Origin: Crocodylus rhombifer
Lineage: Eukaryota > Chordata > Crocodylia > Crocodylidae
NCBI GenBank assembly: GCA_038503035.1
Contig: JAVSML010001000.1
Location: forward strand, 930,397 to 994,396
Length of the DNA: 64,000 nt
Direction of reading: 5' to 3'
The notes under the pieces were generated by a model. The model searched no databases and had not been told where the DNA came from. It worked only from the letters and a program-made list of their open reading frames with translations. Below are positions 12,067 to 25,039 of the stretch, in pieces. A program made the position numbers and the translations under genes. Each line of letters starts with the position of its first letter. The first letter of the stretch is position 1.

Positions 12067-12763
12067 TCACCTCTAGTCTTCCACTCATGTGTCATTGTTT
12101 TCAAAATGAGCTCAGTGTTTCATTGGCTTCTCATTTAACCTTTTGCCCAGACACAGCATTTATTTACTGGAAACCCATAGATTCCCTCTTCTGTACTTAG
12201 CCACCATAAGCAGGCCAAACAATTTAGTCATATTTAAAAATACCATTTACATTTTTTGGTGGGAGGGCAGGAATCAGTACAGATCAATAGATGCAGGGAA
12301 TCATGGAATAATAAAGCCCTGTGGCTTTTGATAGTCTCTGTCCCATCCCTTCCTAAATTGTTTTCTGTCTTCCAGTATGCCCATTCATTTTAGATCCAAT
12401 GTTGTTGGGAAAAGAAAGCTAGCCCTCAAAAAGCAGCTAAAAGTACAGATCTATGTTCATGGAATACAGCCTTCAAGCTGTTTCATTATATGACACACAA
12501 GCAATTTAGAGTCAGCTACAACACCCATTGACTTAGTGGGAACTGTATTAAGCTTTGGGGGTTTCATTCTGACAAGTGCTGAATACTCTAACCTTGATTC
12601 AGGAAAATATATAAATGTGTACTTAAGTATAAGCACATGAACAATTGAACAGACCCAATGAAGACAAGATGACTAATCATATGTTTGAAGGTAAGCAGAT
12701 GCTTATGTCCTCTGATGAACTAGGGTCAGAAGTAGCCAATAGCATGTCTAATGAAGGCCTCAG
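12067..12763. other. Unassigned sequence with an ancient repeat trace
   Basis: No gene is visible. The stretch near 12515-12585 (cacccattgacttagtggga) resembles the old 'cccattgacttcagtggg' repeat lineage common in sauropsid genomes. Similar traces occur at about 17040-17120, 19600-19672, 20040-20100, 34205-34270 and 58400-58490. The family name is uncertain. Confidence 0.3.
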
Positions 12764-13818
12764 TGGGCACAACTACACGTGCAATTAATTCTGGCACATT
12801 TTGTGTTGGAATTAATTTCTCCCAGGCACCGTATTTGAATGTGCATCTGGGACTGCAATATGTTGAGCTGGATCAGAGCATCCCTGGCTGGAAAGGGGCC
12901 TGAGAAGTCAGCCTGTCAGCCCAGGGCTGCTCTGTCCCGACTCTCTGTGCAGCAGAGGGGCTGGCTGGGCCATAAGGCTGCTTCAGTGCTGCACTAGCTG
13001 TGAGGCAGGCCCCACACTGAAGCACCCTCATGCCCCAGCCAGCCCTATTAGTGTCTGCACATGTGTTTCTTTGCAGTAAAAAACTCTTCCATAGGTAAGT
13101 ATTTACAAGTACTTACCTACAGCGGAGTTTATTAGTTTACACCAGTGTAATTGCCCTGCATGTGTAAGCTCTGATATGTTTACTGCAAAGCGAATTAGGC
13201 AACTCTGCAATAAATGTCTCAAGGGCATGTGTAGATGAAATGGGGGCCCTAAATTGAAGCAGTGTGTTTTAAAAAAACACTGCTTTAATTTTGGGGTGAA
13301 TAATCCCCCATGTCATGCACATGCCCTGCTGACTTACTTGCCTATCTGGCGGGGGGAGGGGGAGCTGCCAGTGGGTGGAGTGGTCCCCAGGTTGTGGGGG
13401 AGCTGGTGCTTTCCTCCATGGCAATAGCAGCCCACCTCCCACCCCCGGCTGCACCCGCCCACAGGCACCCAGCTCAAGCAGTCCTGAGGGGCACTGCAGC
13501 TGTAGAGGGAAGCACCAGGCCCCCCAGACAGTTCAGGCAAGCTTCAGGGGTGGAAAAAAACCAACAGTCAGGCTCGCCACTTTTCTTGGGTGAAGCCTGC
13601 TTTCCCAGGCTGCTGCCAGGCTGCCTGCAGGGCTTCCCGCACCCCAGGTCATTTAAGGTGCATTATAGTGCTGAATTCGCTGCAGTAGCTGGAATTAATG
13701 CACATTACATAGCTGAGGCATGCAAACACTGACACCACTAAAGTGGTGCAAAAACATGTAACCCACTTAAAGTGTCATGCACACATGCCTCTCATTTTGT
13801 CTACACACTGTAGATGCA
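12764..13818. mobile_element. Composite of TIR elements, TGTAGAC family
   Basis: The left end tgggcacaactacacgtgca and the right end tctacacactgtagatgcacc carry the family's terminal core. Internally there is a second terminus-like sequence at 13226-13249 (catgtgtagatgaaatgggg), suggesting two adjacent or nested insertions. A perfect 10-bp-arm palindrome lies at 13092-13101/13110-13119 (taggtaagta and its reverse complement). A second inverted repeat at 13255-13290 has a cagtgtgtttt / aaaacactg arrangement. The 13340-13640 part is unusually GC-rich and generates spurious overlapping frames. Confidence 0.5.
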
Positions 13819-16800
13819 CCCAGAGAGGCTTTAAAAATTCTAATCTATTTATAAGGATATGGAATATTTTCTGTTATTCAATAGAGGGCTTTTATCCTCA
13901 GGTTAACTGTGATTTAAAAGAGTTTCTATGTTTTTTTGTATAAGTAACTTCTGAGGCTGAATTTTAAGGATTTTTGTGGAGTCTATTGGGGAATCTGACA
14001 CAAATACAGAACATTTCTTGTTGTGCACTCGTGTGATTCAAAGCCTTTTCTAGATATGCCATAGAGAAAGTACCAGAGAAAAGTAGATTCATTTAACATT
14101 TTCAAAACTTATGGAATATTTTATTTATACAGACAAATGTAGATTCAGGTTAATGTTTGTAGAACTTGCTTCAATCCATACTCATAAATACAATACAAAT
14201 GGCTTTCAAATTAAAAGAACTGGAAAACACAGGGGGCACACACGTTCATCAGACTCCTGTAATGTCGTTAGTGCTAGCTCTATTGCTATCAACATAATAT
14301 CAGCCTTATTCACCTGGGAGTAGAAGGTTTAGAGACTGAATTTCACAACTGCATTACTGAGATCAAATTGCCTCCTGAATGCTCAAATCACACTAGCTCA
14401 AAGTCTCACAGCAACTCAAAAAGAACAGCACATCACTTCCAATTTAAATTTAGACAAAATTTGACGTTAGATTCAGATGAGAGTGAAGAAGAATCTCTTT
14501 TGGGCCTCTGATTGTATGACTGTGACCATTAAAACAGTTTTTTAAATGAAATTCGTATTTTCCCAAGCAGGAAGCAACTGTGACCACCTGAAACCTGAGA
14601 TCCTGCTCCTGCCTTTGTTTCAAGGTAATTTGCACATCACAGATCCTCACAGGAGGTGAGAGGCTCCATACCAGCATTTGAACTGAATCTATGTCTGAAC
14701 AGGCAAAATTTAGGTAAAAATGAAAAGTTTATAAATCCTGGAAAATTTCCACTTAATGAAATTCCGGTTCCCTACTGATCTCTAATAACTTCTACTGAAT
14801 ATATTTGCAAAACATTGTAGGACACCAACATTTTCTCTGAGATAAAAATTCCCTTGATTTAACTACATTTCATACACAGTTATGTAGTTCTTTCTTAAAA
14901 AAATAAAGAAAGAGTTGTGCTTTTTTAAAAATTCAAGTTTTGCATAGATTTTTTTAAAGGTTATAAAAGTTGACATTTCCCATGGTCTTTCCCAGCACAT
15001 ACAATAGTGTTTTGCTTCTGAAAACAACTGTGAGAAAGCAAATCTAACTTAGACTTCTACAGGATACCTTGTATTTCAACTCCTATTTAGTTGCAAGTGC
15101 AAAACAAGGACAACTCTTGCACTTTTAACAGATAATTTAGAGATCAAGTTTAGAAAATTAACCAATTGTGTTTTAGAATACTTTTTAAAATTTAAGGAAC
15201 ACAAATATTGCAGGGGCATTATTGTTGCATTTAGGCCTAGATGTGAATTTGGGGGTCCTTTAGCATTTAATTTAGAAAGTTTTGCTTTATTTTGTTTTCA
15301 GAATATTTAATCTTTTTGTTTAACCTTTTTTAATTTAGGACTTTTAAAAAAATAATGACATTTTGAAGCAAGTCTGAACAGAATATTTTGCCATATCTGA
15401 TATAAACAGAATGTTTCAACATTTCCAAACCACTTCTCTCAATTTTTTCTGAAACTATTCATGTGATTTAAGTTAAAATGAAGAGACAGAAAAAAGAGTT
15501 TAAATTAAAGTGTGCTGGACTGAACATTAGTCATTATGTTTATTGCTTAGGCCCATATCCTAGGATACGGCCACACAATGCAGAATGCACGACAGTGGAC
15601 GTGGTTGGTGATGGGTTCAGAGCAAATATAGTGTTATGTCACTTTTATGCCTCTACCATTCTGATTGGCCTCTAACATAAAAAAAAGACTTTATAGCTTC
15701 TTTTTATTTTTTACCAGTTCAACATGTCCATGTCCTCTTTCTGTGAGACTTATCTATGCTAGAATTTGTTTGGAGCTACTTCAGTGGCTCCTCATTACTC
15801 AAAGATTCCTCCATGTAGAAAATAGCTTCAGAAACTTGGATATATAGGCTTGAAGCCAGACAATGGTAGGATCTGGCCCTGAGACATTTTTCCATTACAT
15901 TGAGACATCTGATCTTCCCAGTATTTTACCCATGAGTATGATAAATATTCACTGTGCCCTTTTCAATAATTTGAAAACTGGATTAAAATCTCCACATTTA
16001 GCAGTATTTTTCTGTGGGTGTCTTCTATTGTTAAACACAGCTAATTGAATAGTGTTTACCACAGACTGCAGGCATCATTTTAGTTTAAACATACAACTAA
16101 TTATTTTTGAGGTATGAAACCAGCAAATTTTTCATTTGAAATTCCTGAAGACCCAATGCCTTCTGCATTACTATCCCACCATTCAGTGCTACGCTGCTAA
16201 AATGAGGATAGTTCAAAAAGGCTTGATTTAGGCATCACTCTAAAATGTATATAGCATAGCTGATGATGATTTATGTTCTTGGCTCACAAAGCCAATCATA
16301 TACTGAACTGATTTGGGCACTGGTTTGCATATGTTTATTCAGCCTTATGCACAAGAAGGATATGAGCATCTATAAAAACTTTCAATGTCTTGTTTTTTTC
16401 CAAGCTTTTTGCCAAGTTAAATAAATTGTGAGACTTCACTGAGCTGGAAGTGAGCTGGATCTCCTTACCACAATTAAGCCGAATGTTTTCATCACCACTA
16501 TCCTAAGCTCCCTCTGAAACTTGCAACATGTGTCCCAGTGAAACTCAATCAAAATGTTATTAAACAAAAAAAGAAAAGAAAAAGAAAAGGATGAATGATC
16601 TGGACACACTTGCACCATGCATTTTTCAGGGCCAACAGGGAAGCAAGATTTTCAGGCTGTGCACAGCTTTACCCAGAAGATCAGAAAATGAAGATGCAAT
16701 TTCAGACCACATGGAAAGCAAGTTCCAGAGGGTTCTCCCCACCCCCCTTATTTTGTTTATATTGGTGAAACCAATAATTCTGAGAAGAGTTTTTTTTTGT

Positions 16801-17361
16801 CTGAAACAATATTGTACTGATGGCCTACCTTATGTTGACCACATACTTCTCTTCACAGAGGCCAGAGACCTATAGGATGCTACCCATGGGTGGATTCCTG
16901 TATCCCTGCTGAACCAAACTACAGCGGAGACACAGGAGATGGGCTGCTCAGAGCAACTTGCCGGATCAGGTTCAGAATAGATACTCTTCCTTCTCCCATC
17001 TCAGCCAAGAGAGAATCTGCTCTTAGAAACATAGAGCTTGACTCTGATCTCTGGTGTAAACTAAAGTAACTCTGGTAAAATCGATCAAATTTAACCTAGT
17101 GTAGAACTGGTGCCAGGCTTCAACAAGTGAAAACCAGGACATTTTTGTCCTTAGATAACATAAAAGTCCAAAGCCCCTGCATAATATTTCTAAAAGAAAC
17201 ATTTTTACAAATAAAGAGACTGTATTCTGAGAGTGGCACTCTACAGAAAGCTATAGACTCTTTCCAAGCATGATATGTAGAATATTAGTAAAAACAGAAT
17301 AGTTGTCAGGTTAAAGTTTATGAAGCATTAAAAAAAACCCAACAACCCTGCCATTTAGGCC
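13819..17361. other. AT-rich unassigned sequence
   Basis: No gene seen. A short A/G-rich simple repeat (aaaag units) occurs at about 16561-16590, and an ancient repeat trace at about 17040-17120. Poly-T and poly-A runs near 14900-15350 give low complexity. Confidence 0.4.
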
Positions 17362-17666
17362 TTTTTAGCCTAAAGAAGGGAAGGTTGAGAAGGGACTTGA
17401 TAACTGCTTACTGCTATATCAGAGGAGTGCATCAGGAGCTTGGTGAACAACTGTTCACTAGGGCACCCCTGGGGAAGACCAGGACCAATGAATATAAACT
17501 CCTGGAAGACCACTTCAGGCTTCGTACCAGGAAAGAAGACTGGACAGTCACCTCGCTGGAGTCACCTAACCCCCTGTTGTCGTCCTGCCTAGAGCAGGGC
17601 AGGGGGACTGGACCTAATGATCTGCAAGGTCTCTTCCAGCCCCTAACAATCTATGAATCTATGAAT
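17362..17666 (+). mobile_element. CR1 LINE 3' fragment, internally deleted
   Basis: Translation of the left part gives the C-terminal CR1 ORF2 pattern (EGRLRRDLITAYCYIRGV-like, then LFTRAPLGKTRTNEYKLLED). The right end carries the CR1 tail: a ctggacctaatgatctgcaa motif, then ggtctcttccagcccctaac, ending in short ctatgaat repeats. Between the coding part and the tail about a hundred bases expected in a full copy are missing or changed. It is on the same strand as the younger copies at 37919 and 59010 but clearly older. Confidence 0.8.
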
Positions 17667-18424
17667 TTTGAGGCTGACAATCCCAGTATAATTTCACATA
17701 TACTTTCATATAAATGGTACTGTATGTCTACATGTTTAAATGCAGTGCTTAGTTCATACTTAAACTGCACTTACACTAGCAGCATACATATTACCCAGAG
17801 AGATATAAACACATCTGTGCACAATGTTTTTCTGGGATAGCCATGTGATAAAATAGTATTTATTCTGAATCTTTACCTGTACTTTGTCCACTGATTTATC
17901 TCTGCCAGGATTAATTCAAACAATTTTAAAGCACTAAGCAGCTGAAAATATTAAGCACTGAAAAAAAAAGGAAGAGTGTTTATAAATGGCTACAATAACT
18001 TTTCTGTAGTCAAGAAAAATAAATAAATAAAAAGACCTCAACATTCAATATTGGAGGATCTACCATGCCTAGATGTGAGTGAAGTGTGGTTATACTAATA
18101 AGCTGGAAATCTTTTCTCTCTAGTGATACACTAGAATATATGGCAAGCAGAAATTGAAAAAGAGTGAAATTGCTTACCACAGAGAGGAGGGAAAGAAGAA
18201 ACTATAACATAAATCCTTAGAAATTAAATGAATGGTACAGAGAAGGTAGTTCAGGATCTTCTGTTCATCCAGTCTCAAAACACAAAAGCAAAGGGTCACT
18301 TGAGGACCATGAATTGGCTTAAATCTGAAAGTGATAAAAAGATATGCTTGTACACACAACCCTTATCTCAGCTATCAGACTCATTGCCAGGAGATATCAT
18401 TGAGTCAAATGTCTCTTTTCTAAA

Positions 18425-18990
18425 CTGAAAAGTCTTAGCCTATTTACTGGTAATCCCTTCTCATATGGAAACCCCTCCATACCTCTGAGCATTTTGGTTG
18501 CACATCTCTGTACCTTTCCTTTTTCTTCTATACCCTTTTCGAGAAGTGGAGACCAAAACTGCACACAATCTTCAAGGCGTGGGTGAATCACAGATTTATA
18601 AAAGGGAAAGAATGATACTTACTGCTTTGTTTAGGATTTCTTTCTTAATAATACTTAACATTTTGTTTGCCTTTCTAATTTCACTGCTGCTGAACACTGA
18701 ATGGATGTTTTTAATGAACTACCCACAATGCATTCAAGATTCCTTTTCTGTGAAGTAACAGTTGACATAAAGTCTATCACCGTGTGTGTATATTTTGGGT
18801 ATTTTTCCCCCATATATATCATTTTACCTTATCAAAGTTGAATTTAATCTGCCATTTTGTTGCCCATTTCACTCAATTTTGCAAGATACTTCCATAGTTC
18901 TTGGCTTTTACCACTCTGAATAATTGTCATCTGCAAACTTGGCCACCACACTGTTCCTTTCTTTCCAGATCATTTATCAATGTATTAAAA
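18425..18990 (-). mobile_element. Old CR1/L3-like LINE fragment, antisense
   Basis: Read on the minus strand, the right part encodes a decayed reverse-transcriptase segment: an IND-LER motif followed by a degraded FADD-like region near 18915-18975. The left part encodes LEDCVQFWSPLLEKGIEEK, then KVQRCATKMLRGME and LFSLEKRHLTQ, the conserved end of CR1/L3 ORF2. Several stops and frameshifts separate the blocks. The C-terminal part and tail are missing at 18425. Confidence 0.75.
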
Positions 18991-19077
18991 AAAACCAAAA
19001 ACATGTTTAAAAACAGATAATACAGATTTTTCAGGGTAGTAAAACTTTCTGAATATCCTAACAAAAATTTTAGGATA

Positions 19078-19160
19078 GCTGGACTAAAGCTTGGCAGCTG
19101 GATTCCATGATCCTCTGGGGTCCCTTCCAGCTCAAATGTCTATGAAATCTATGAAAGATC
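19078..19160 (+). mobile_element. CR1 LINE 3' tail fragment
   Basis: Only the end of the element remains: a ctggattccatgatcctctg motif, then the ggtcccttccagctc signature, ending in atgtctatgaaatctatgaa. This is the same tail as in the larger CR1 copies. It is strongly 5' truncated, as is usual for CR1. Confidence 0.75.
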
Positions 19161-22100
19161 AAATGGAAAATGAGCTAGTCAAGAGTGCTTGGTAGATGCA
19201 ATTTATCACATATCTTAACACAATATCACATAGATATCTCTACCACATGTGCATATTGTATAATTATGTGTTTATATTTGAAACTACTGACACTGTCAGC
19301 CAAGAAAGAGATAAAAATAGATTTCCTCTTTGCTTTGATGTTTGCTGTCTGTACAGGAGAAGTGAGTCAACTTTGAGACATGTTTTCATTTGTTCTATAC
19401 ACAAGATTGATAATGGGCCAAGCTTTCTTCTGGCCATTTTTACAGTAAAGCAACAAAATGCAACATCTCAGAAAAGGAAAAAAAATATTTTAGTAAGGTC
19501 ATGGATAACAGACAAGTAAGATGACATTGCTCAGCACATCCGTTTGGCTGTATTTTTTGTCTCTCAGAACTGTTAGGTCCCCTTATATGATCTGAATACT
19601 TAGTAACCATAAATCCCACTGAAGGTAATGGGAACTGAAGGTGCTCAGCACATTTGAAAAATCAGACAATTAATGCATTTCTATGTATTTCTTTATATTA
19701 GGACAATCAGAAGTACAGAAGTAGACCCAGAATCTAATTTTACCAGATAGCCATGACAAGAAGTTCATAATTAAAGAAAAGATCTTCTTTCACTATTATA
19801 CTTTATGCTGGCTTGCTGGGTCAGGCATTAGCATATTTTTATAGAACCTGAAGTTGTATAAAATAATCAAATTTCTATCATTCAAATAATTTACACAAGC
19901 CCACTACATGCAAGAGCAGGGGTTGCTGAATATGCAGATATTTTAGAGAGAGCTTTACAGAATCTGGCATTTTGATACTGTTCTGGCAGCCCATCTTATA
20001 AAATTTATTCAGTGATCTAAAAGTCCCTACTGGCTGTAAATGAACATACTCTAATGGGGTCCAATTCTGCACAGCTGAAGTTAATGGGAGCAGACGAAGG
20101 CCTGCTGTCCAACTTACTCTATTGATGTGAAGAGGGTTCATACAATGGAGCTCCTTGTCTGCACCCAATGACAGTTTTACAGCATTTGTGACTCCACTTT
20201 CTTCCATCATATCTGAGGCATTACTGCAGCTTTGCTTTGTTAGAAGAAATGCTGTGTTAGATTATACCACGTGTATTGCTTTTTCCTTTCTTGTCCACAC
20301 ATGTAATTATGTGTGTATATATACATAGAAGCAACGTCTATGTTTGTGTATGTATATGTAATCCCTGGGTGTGCATATGTATAAAATGCAAATACATAAA
20401 CACAAGCAAAATATATATTCATTTGATTACATTTGTTTAGAATTGTATTTTCAAATAAGTCAAATTTAGAAAATTTTATAGTGCATATTCCATTAAGTAA
20501 ATAGAAAAGTAAATTAAACTATGCTACAATATGTGTACACATACATAATTTTTTATGTCTGCAAATAACATTTTCAAGCCTGTTCACACATCAAGAACCA
20601 GATTGTTTATTTTTTCTCTGAAAACAATCCAAAGGTTTTAACTCTTCCTATCTTGTAAACAATGCCGACAGTTGTTTTCAGAAGAAGCATAGCTGTGTTA
20701 AAAAAAATATTTGCCACGTAACAATATGCCATAGATTCTCTTCCTGAACTCTAGTTTCCTTCCTGGCTCTCACATTTTGTGTATGGTGGGCAATATTTAG
20801 ATATCAGAAGATAACAATATGTCAATATCTATATATCTATAGATATATATATCGATATAGCTGTATAGATATATAGATATATGTTAAAACATTAGTTAGG
20901 TCAACTTGAGTAATGAAATGAGTTTTAGATACTCATTTCTTTGCGTCTCAGTTCTGCAGAATAAAGTTCTGCAATTTTCTATGAATATTAGAAGACAGAC
21001 TAGGGGCTCTTAAAATAAATCTTTGGTTTTATGTGCCTAAAAGAGATGATCCATCAGTTACTGTCTTCTCCACCATTAAATGTGACTGTCACATACAGCT
21101 CAAAATCTACTTTTTCTTAGTTTTTATTAAACCTAAAGCATAGCGTGCAAACTTTGTTTTAGATTGGCATTTTACCAGAACTCATACAAAGAAATGAGCA
21201 ATGTATGTCAGGAATATGAACACTTGGTTTAGTGCCATAAAAGCTTGGTATAGTCTATTCATTGCTCAAGCAAACCTTTATGAATCACTTTAAAAGGATA
21301 CTACAGTTGAAGACTGAAGAGCAATACTTATCAACATTAAATAAACATTTGGTGAAATATGTATAAATATTTCTTCATATAAACATAACACAAAATTAAT
21401 TAGTTCAGATACACAGACACCATTTAATATACTTCCACTGTTGTCAAAATCATCTGTAAACACCATCTCACACTGAATACAAAAGCAGCTTTTACACTGG
21501 TTCTGTGTTCACAACACTGATGCCCCTTTAAAAAGGAAGGGGTTTCTTTTCTTATTTTTATTTTTTATTTTCAGCAAAATAAGACTGCGAGAAAAAAAAA
21601 GTTTTGGTCAGCTCAAAGGATAATAATACAAAGTACAAATTTGTCTTTCAACATGTAACTAAATCAGATTTGGAACAATATGTAAAAGTACAGTTCTTTC
21701 CTCAGGGGATCTCTGACTTTTATAAAGTACACACTGTTTGGTGCAGATCACATCATAAATACCAGGAAACACTGGTCATGTCTAAGCTATAAATATTAAA
21801 GCCCTTTTAAAATTTTTCTTTATCAGAAAGTGCCAGGTTTTAAGTTGGTGATTGCCACTATTTTTTGTTACATGGATTGTGCCAGGGTTGAACATAATTA
21901 GATGCATTTATCTTGATAAGTTTAAAACAGATTGTGAAAAAAACATGTTTGAATGAATGTCCTTCAGTTTCAAAACAGTGCAAGATATCTTCTTGCATCT
22001 GGAGGCGATACTAACAGTCTGTACAAATGCAAGGTCCCCTCTAAGTTTGTATGAAAAAGAGAAAATTGCAAGTTCCTTCACTTTAAATACAGCCATTCAG

Positions 22101-22572
22101 TCTGGGAAAACTACAAATCCCTGAATCCCAGGCCCTCTACCTTGTGTTTAGTAGCTAGGCTCCGCTACCTACAATTCTTCTGGTGAGGTATGAGTGCTTG
22201 GACTCATGCAGCACTGCATACACCTACCTGTCGTTTTATCAGGCTGTATCTCTGTATTAAAGTTTAGGTTGATATGTGCACATGGGAAAATTCTGTACTG
22301 AGTTCACAGTGCAGTTCAGCAAGCTCCATTCCAAATCTCTGTGAATTGCACTGGGTTTTAAAGATAAATTAGAATGACAAGTAGAAAATAATGAAATAAA
22401 TCTACACTTGGAGAATAATTTGCCAAAGAATTTATTTCACTCATATACCACAATGATGGGAGCCATGTAAAGACCTACACTGATAAATCACTTCTTTCCT
22501 GGTATATGTCTGTGTGTATCTAAATATATATTATGTGACTGTGAGTGTACATTGTGTACTTTCTCTCATGTG
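19161..22572. other. AT-rich region downstream of CHRM3, unassigned
   Basis: No independent gene is recognised. Part of this may be distal CHRM3 3'UTR, since vertebrate CHRM3 3'UTRs are long. Minus-strand AATAAA-type hexamers occur in the region (for example the complement of tttatt at 22432-22437), but none can be chosen from sequence alone. Confidence 0.35.
20825..20882. repeat. AT-rich palindromic microsatellite (TATAGA/TATCTA)
   Basis: Runs of atctatat on the left are followed by tatagat on the right, giving an imperfect self-complementary tract. It is a simple repeat that can form a hairpin. Confidence 0.8.
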
Positions 22573-22626
22573 TACACACATACATACACATGCGCACACG
22601 CACACACGCACACACACACACACACA
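22573..22626. repeat. CA microsatellite
   Basis: An interrupted (CA)n tract with tacata and gcgcac interruptions on the left and a pure CA run at the right end. It lies about 600 bp past the CHRM3 stop codon on the minus strand, so it may be transcribed as (TG)n in the 3'UTR. Confidence 0.9.
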
Positions 22627-22958
22627 ACATGAGCTGCAAAAATAGGTACTGAATAAGGCTTAAGAATCAGGGCTACAATTAACAATACACCAAAAGAGGA
22701 GAACACAAGGAAGCTCAACGAGGACAACAAGAAGTAGTTTTGCAACCTATACAGTGTTTTAAATAATTTCATACTCATGTTTTGCTAGCTTGCTGTGTCC
22801 AGATGTGACTTAACTTGAAACTTGTTGGATTCCTTGGAAAACAGTTGGTCTAGCTAGATGTGCTTACCTGAGATCCCAGAGTTGATTAAAATCAAAGACC
22901 TGGGCAGATCAGTTATGAGTTTATAATTGCTATACAACTTGTAACATTGTAGGAAAAT

Positions 22959-23051
22959 TTTATTAAGTCTTTCATTTCCTTAATAAAAACCTTGAAGTGT
23001 ATTTGTTTTTGCTGAATTCAGATTTGATTTTCATACTAAACTGGATTTATT
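22959..23051 (-). promoter_or_regulatory. Candidate CHRM3 polyadenylation signals
   Basis: Minus-strand AATAAA hexamers are the complements of tttatt at 23046-23051 and 22959-22964, about 180 and 270 bp after the stop codon. They are candidates for proximal poly(A) sites. Known CHRM3 transcripts use long 3'UTRs, so the main site may be further downstream. Confidence 0.25.
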
Positions 23052-23162
23052 AAAAGGAAACATAAGCTGGCAGCTGCTTTCATGTTTTTCACGATGATCA
23101 AACATTTTCATCAGCACTCTGGAACCGCCCTTCCTCCCAAACTCATTCTTCCTTTGCTGTCG

Positions 23163-23199
23163 ATATATATATATATACACACACACACACATATATATC
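23163..23199. repeat. Compound (TA)n(CA)n(TA)n repeat
   Basis: An atatat run, a cacaca run and a second atatat run follow each other, about 32 bp past the CHRM3 stop codon on the minus strand, so it is expected in the proximal 3'UTR. Confidence 0.9.
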
Positions 23200-23230
23200 T
23201 ATATTTTTTCATTTGTTAAAAAATACTATT

Positions 23231-25039
23231 CTAGGAAGCCTCTCGAGGGATCCGCTTATGAAAAATTACTGACTGCCTCTGCTGATACTGCTGTTTGCGT
23301 CGTTTCCGTTTGTCACACTGGCACAGCAGTAACATCTTGAACGTGGTTCTGAAAGTTTTGTTACACAGTGCGTAGCACATAGGGTTCACTGTGCTGTTGA
23401 TGTAACAAAGCCAATACCCCAGGTTCCAAAATGTCTTGGGAATACAGTTCTCACAAAAGGTATTCACCAGAACCATGATATTATATGGGGTCCAGGTGAT
23501 AATGAAGGCAAGCAAAATGGCACTGAGTGTCTGTGCTGCTTTCTTTTCTTTAATAAGTGACATTCGTTTTCGCTTGGTGATCTGACTTCTGGTCTTCAAG
23601 GCAAACTTTTTCGCCAGAGTGGCTTCCTTAAATGACAAAGACAGGGCTGCAGGTGTTGTAGCCACGGATGAAATGCCATCGGCAGTCTTGTTTGTTTCTG
23701 CTGCTGACCCTGGTTGAACTGGAAGCTTAGAAAAACTCTTCTGGAAAATCCCCTCATCCTCCACACTCTTCTGAGTATGCAGCTTTTTATGTTTCCTCTC
23801 CTTTGATTCAGTGTCAGATTTCTGCAGTTCATCCCCTGATACGTGCAAATCTTCTGAAGAGGGTAGCTTTGTGGAGTTGAGGATGGCACTGTGACCAGGA
23901 AGCTTCAGCACAATGGAATAAATGGCTCTCGTCTCCGAGGCAATGTCTTCTTCATCAGAGGACGCAGAGTTTTCAAGAGAGGCGGCAGCATCATTGTTGT
24001 TCCAGCTGTCACTACTGCTGTGCTCCTGATCCCCTGGATCTGTGCTGGGTTTCCAGCTCCTTGCTGTTAGCCAGAAATGGCAGCGTCTGAATTTCCTTCT
24101 GTTGGAGTGTTTCAGGCTTTGCTGCTGCAACTCATAGCTGCTGCAGCTTCTGGAACTGCCAGTTTGGTGGACAAACTGCACTGCCTCTGCTTCGGTGCCA
24201 GAGGCTTGTAGCCCTGCTAACTCTTTGGTGCGTTTCTCTGTCTCCTTGTAGATCCTCCAGTACAAAATACTCATAATGGTGACTGGCAAATAAAAGGCAG
24301 CTATGGCAGTGCCAAAAGTGATGATAGGTACACTTAAAAACTGGATAAAACATTCATTGGGAGGCACAGTCCTTTCCCCAACAAAATACTGCCAGAACAA
24401 GATGGCAGGGGCCCAAAGAATGAATGAGATGACCCACGCTAAGCCAATCATCACTCCAGCCCTTTTCGTTGTTCGTTTAGCTCTGTATGTAAGTGGCCTA
24501 GTGATGGAAAAATACCTGTCAAAACTTATGACAAGGAGATTCATGACAGAGGCATTGCTGGCTACATAGTCAATGGAGAGCCAAAGATCGCAGGCCCAGT
24601 TCCCCAAAGTCCATTGGTCCATAATGATATATGTGGTGGAAAGGTTCATGGAAATAACACCAATGATCAAATCGGCACAAGCAAGGCTGAGCAGGAAATA
24701 ATTGTTGACTGTTTTCAGTTGTTTGTTAACTTTAAATGCTGCAATCACTAGAATGTTTCCTATGATTGTCACCAGTGCCAGGATACCAGTGAGAAAAGCA
24801 ATCAAAACTACTTGCAACACAGTATGACCGCCAAGAGGGTCTTTGCCTGTTTCATTCCTGGATGCATTGGTTGCTTCTACAGAGGTGAAGGAAAAATTCT
24901 CATTTTTGGGGGTGAAGTCATAGCTGCCAGTGAATAATGTTGTATCATCAACCGGTCCTGGTCCTTGGGTATCTCTGTTCCAGAAGGAGCTCACATTTGA
25001 AAGCAAGGGGGAGATTGTACTGTTATTGTGCATGATCAT
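23231..25039 (-). CDS. CHRM3: Muscarinic acetylcholine receptor M3
   Basis: A complete 602-residue class A G-protein-coupled receptor of the plasma membrane. M3 binds acetylcholine and couples through Gq/11 to phospholipase C in smooth muscle, glands and brain. The extracellular N-terminus (about 1-72) has N-glycosylation sequons at N6, N15, N48, N58 and N62. Seven membrane segments follow, with N95 (1.50), D123 (2.50), the ligand-binding D157 (3.32), DRY at 174-176, W516 (6.48), Y519, N520 and NPMCY at 552-556. C150 and C230 form the conserved disulfide. The very long third intracellular loop (about 264-495), including the [20 protein letters not shown] block, is the M3 signature, as is the C-terminal [14 protein letters not shown]. 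The length is near the roughly 590 residues of mammalian M3. The start at 25039 gives MIMHNNST; a second in-frame ATG at 25033 is possible, but the first has A at -3 and lies just after a splice acceptor. The frame is intact. Several extracellular-side residues differ from my recollection of mammalian M3. Confidence 0.97.
   Translation of the reverse strand: MIMHNNSTISPLLSNVSSFWNRDTQGPGPVDDTTLFTGSYDFTPKNENFSFTSVEATNASRNETGKDPLGGHTVLQVVLIAFLTGILALVTIIGNILVIAAFKVNKQLKTVNNYFLLSLACADLIIGVISMNLSTTYIIMDQWTLGNWACDLWLSIDYVASNASVMNLLVISFDRYFSITRPLTYRAKRTTKRAGVMIGLAWVISFILWAPAILFWQYFVGERTVPPNECFIQFLSVPIITFGTAIAAFYLPVTIMSILYWRIYKETEKRTKELAGLQASGTEAEAVQFVHQTGSSRSCSSYELQQQSLKHSNRRKFRRCHFWLTARSWKPSTDPGDQEHSSSDSWNNNDAAASLENSASSDEEDIASETRAIYSIVLKLPGHSAILNSTKLPSSEDLHVSGDELQKSDTESKERKHKKLHTQKSVEDEGIFQKSFSKLPVQPGSAAETNKTADGISSVATTPAALSLSFKEATLAKKFALKTRSQITKRKRMSLIKEKKAAQTLSAILLAFIITWTPYNIMVLVNTFCENCIPKTFWNLGYWLCYINSTVNPMCYALCNKTFRTTFKMLLLCQCDKRKRRKQQYQQRQSVIFHKRIPREAS

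Noticed and set aside
24303..24569. 88-codon plus-strand frame opposite CHRM3
   Set aside because: Antisense shadow of the receptor coding sequence.
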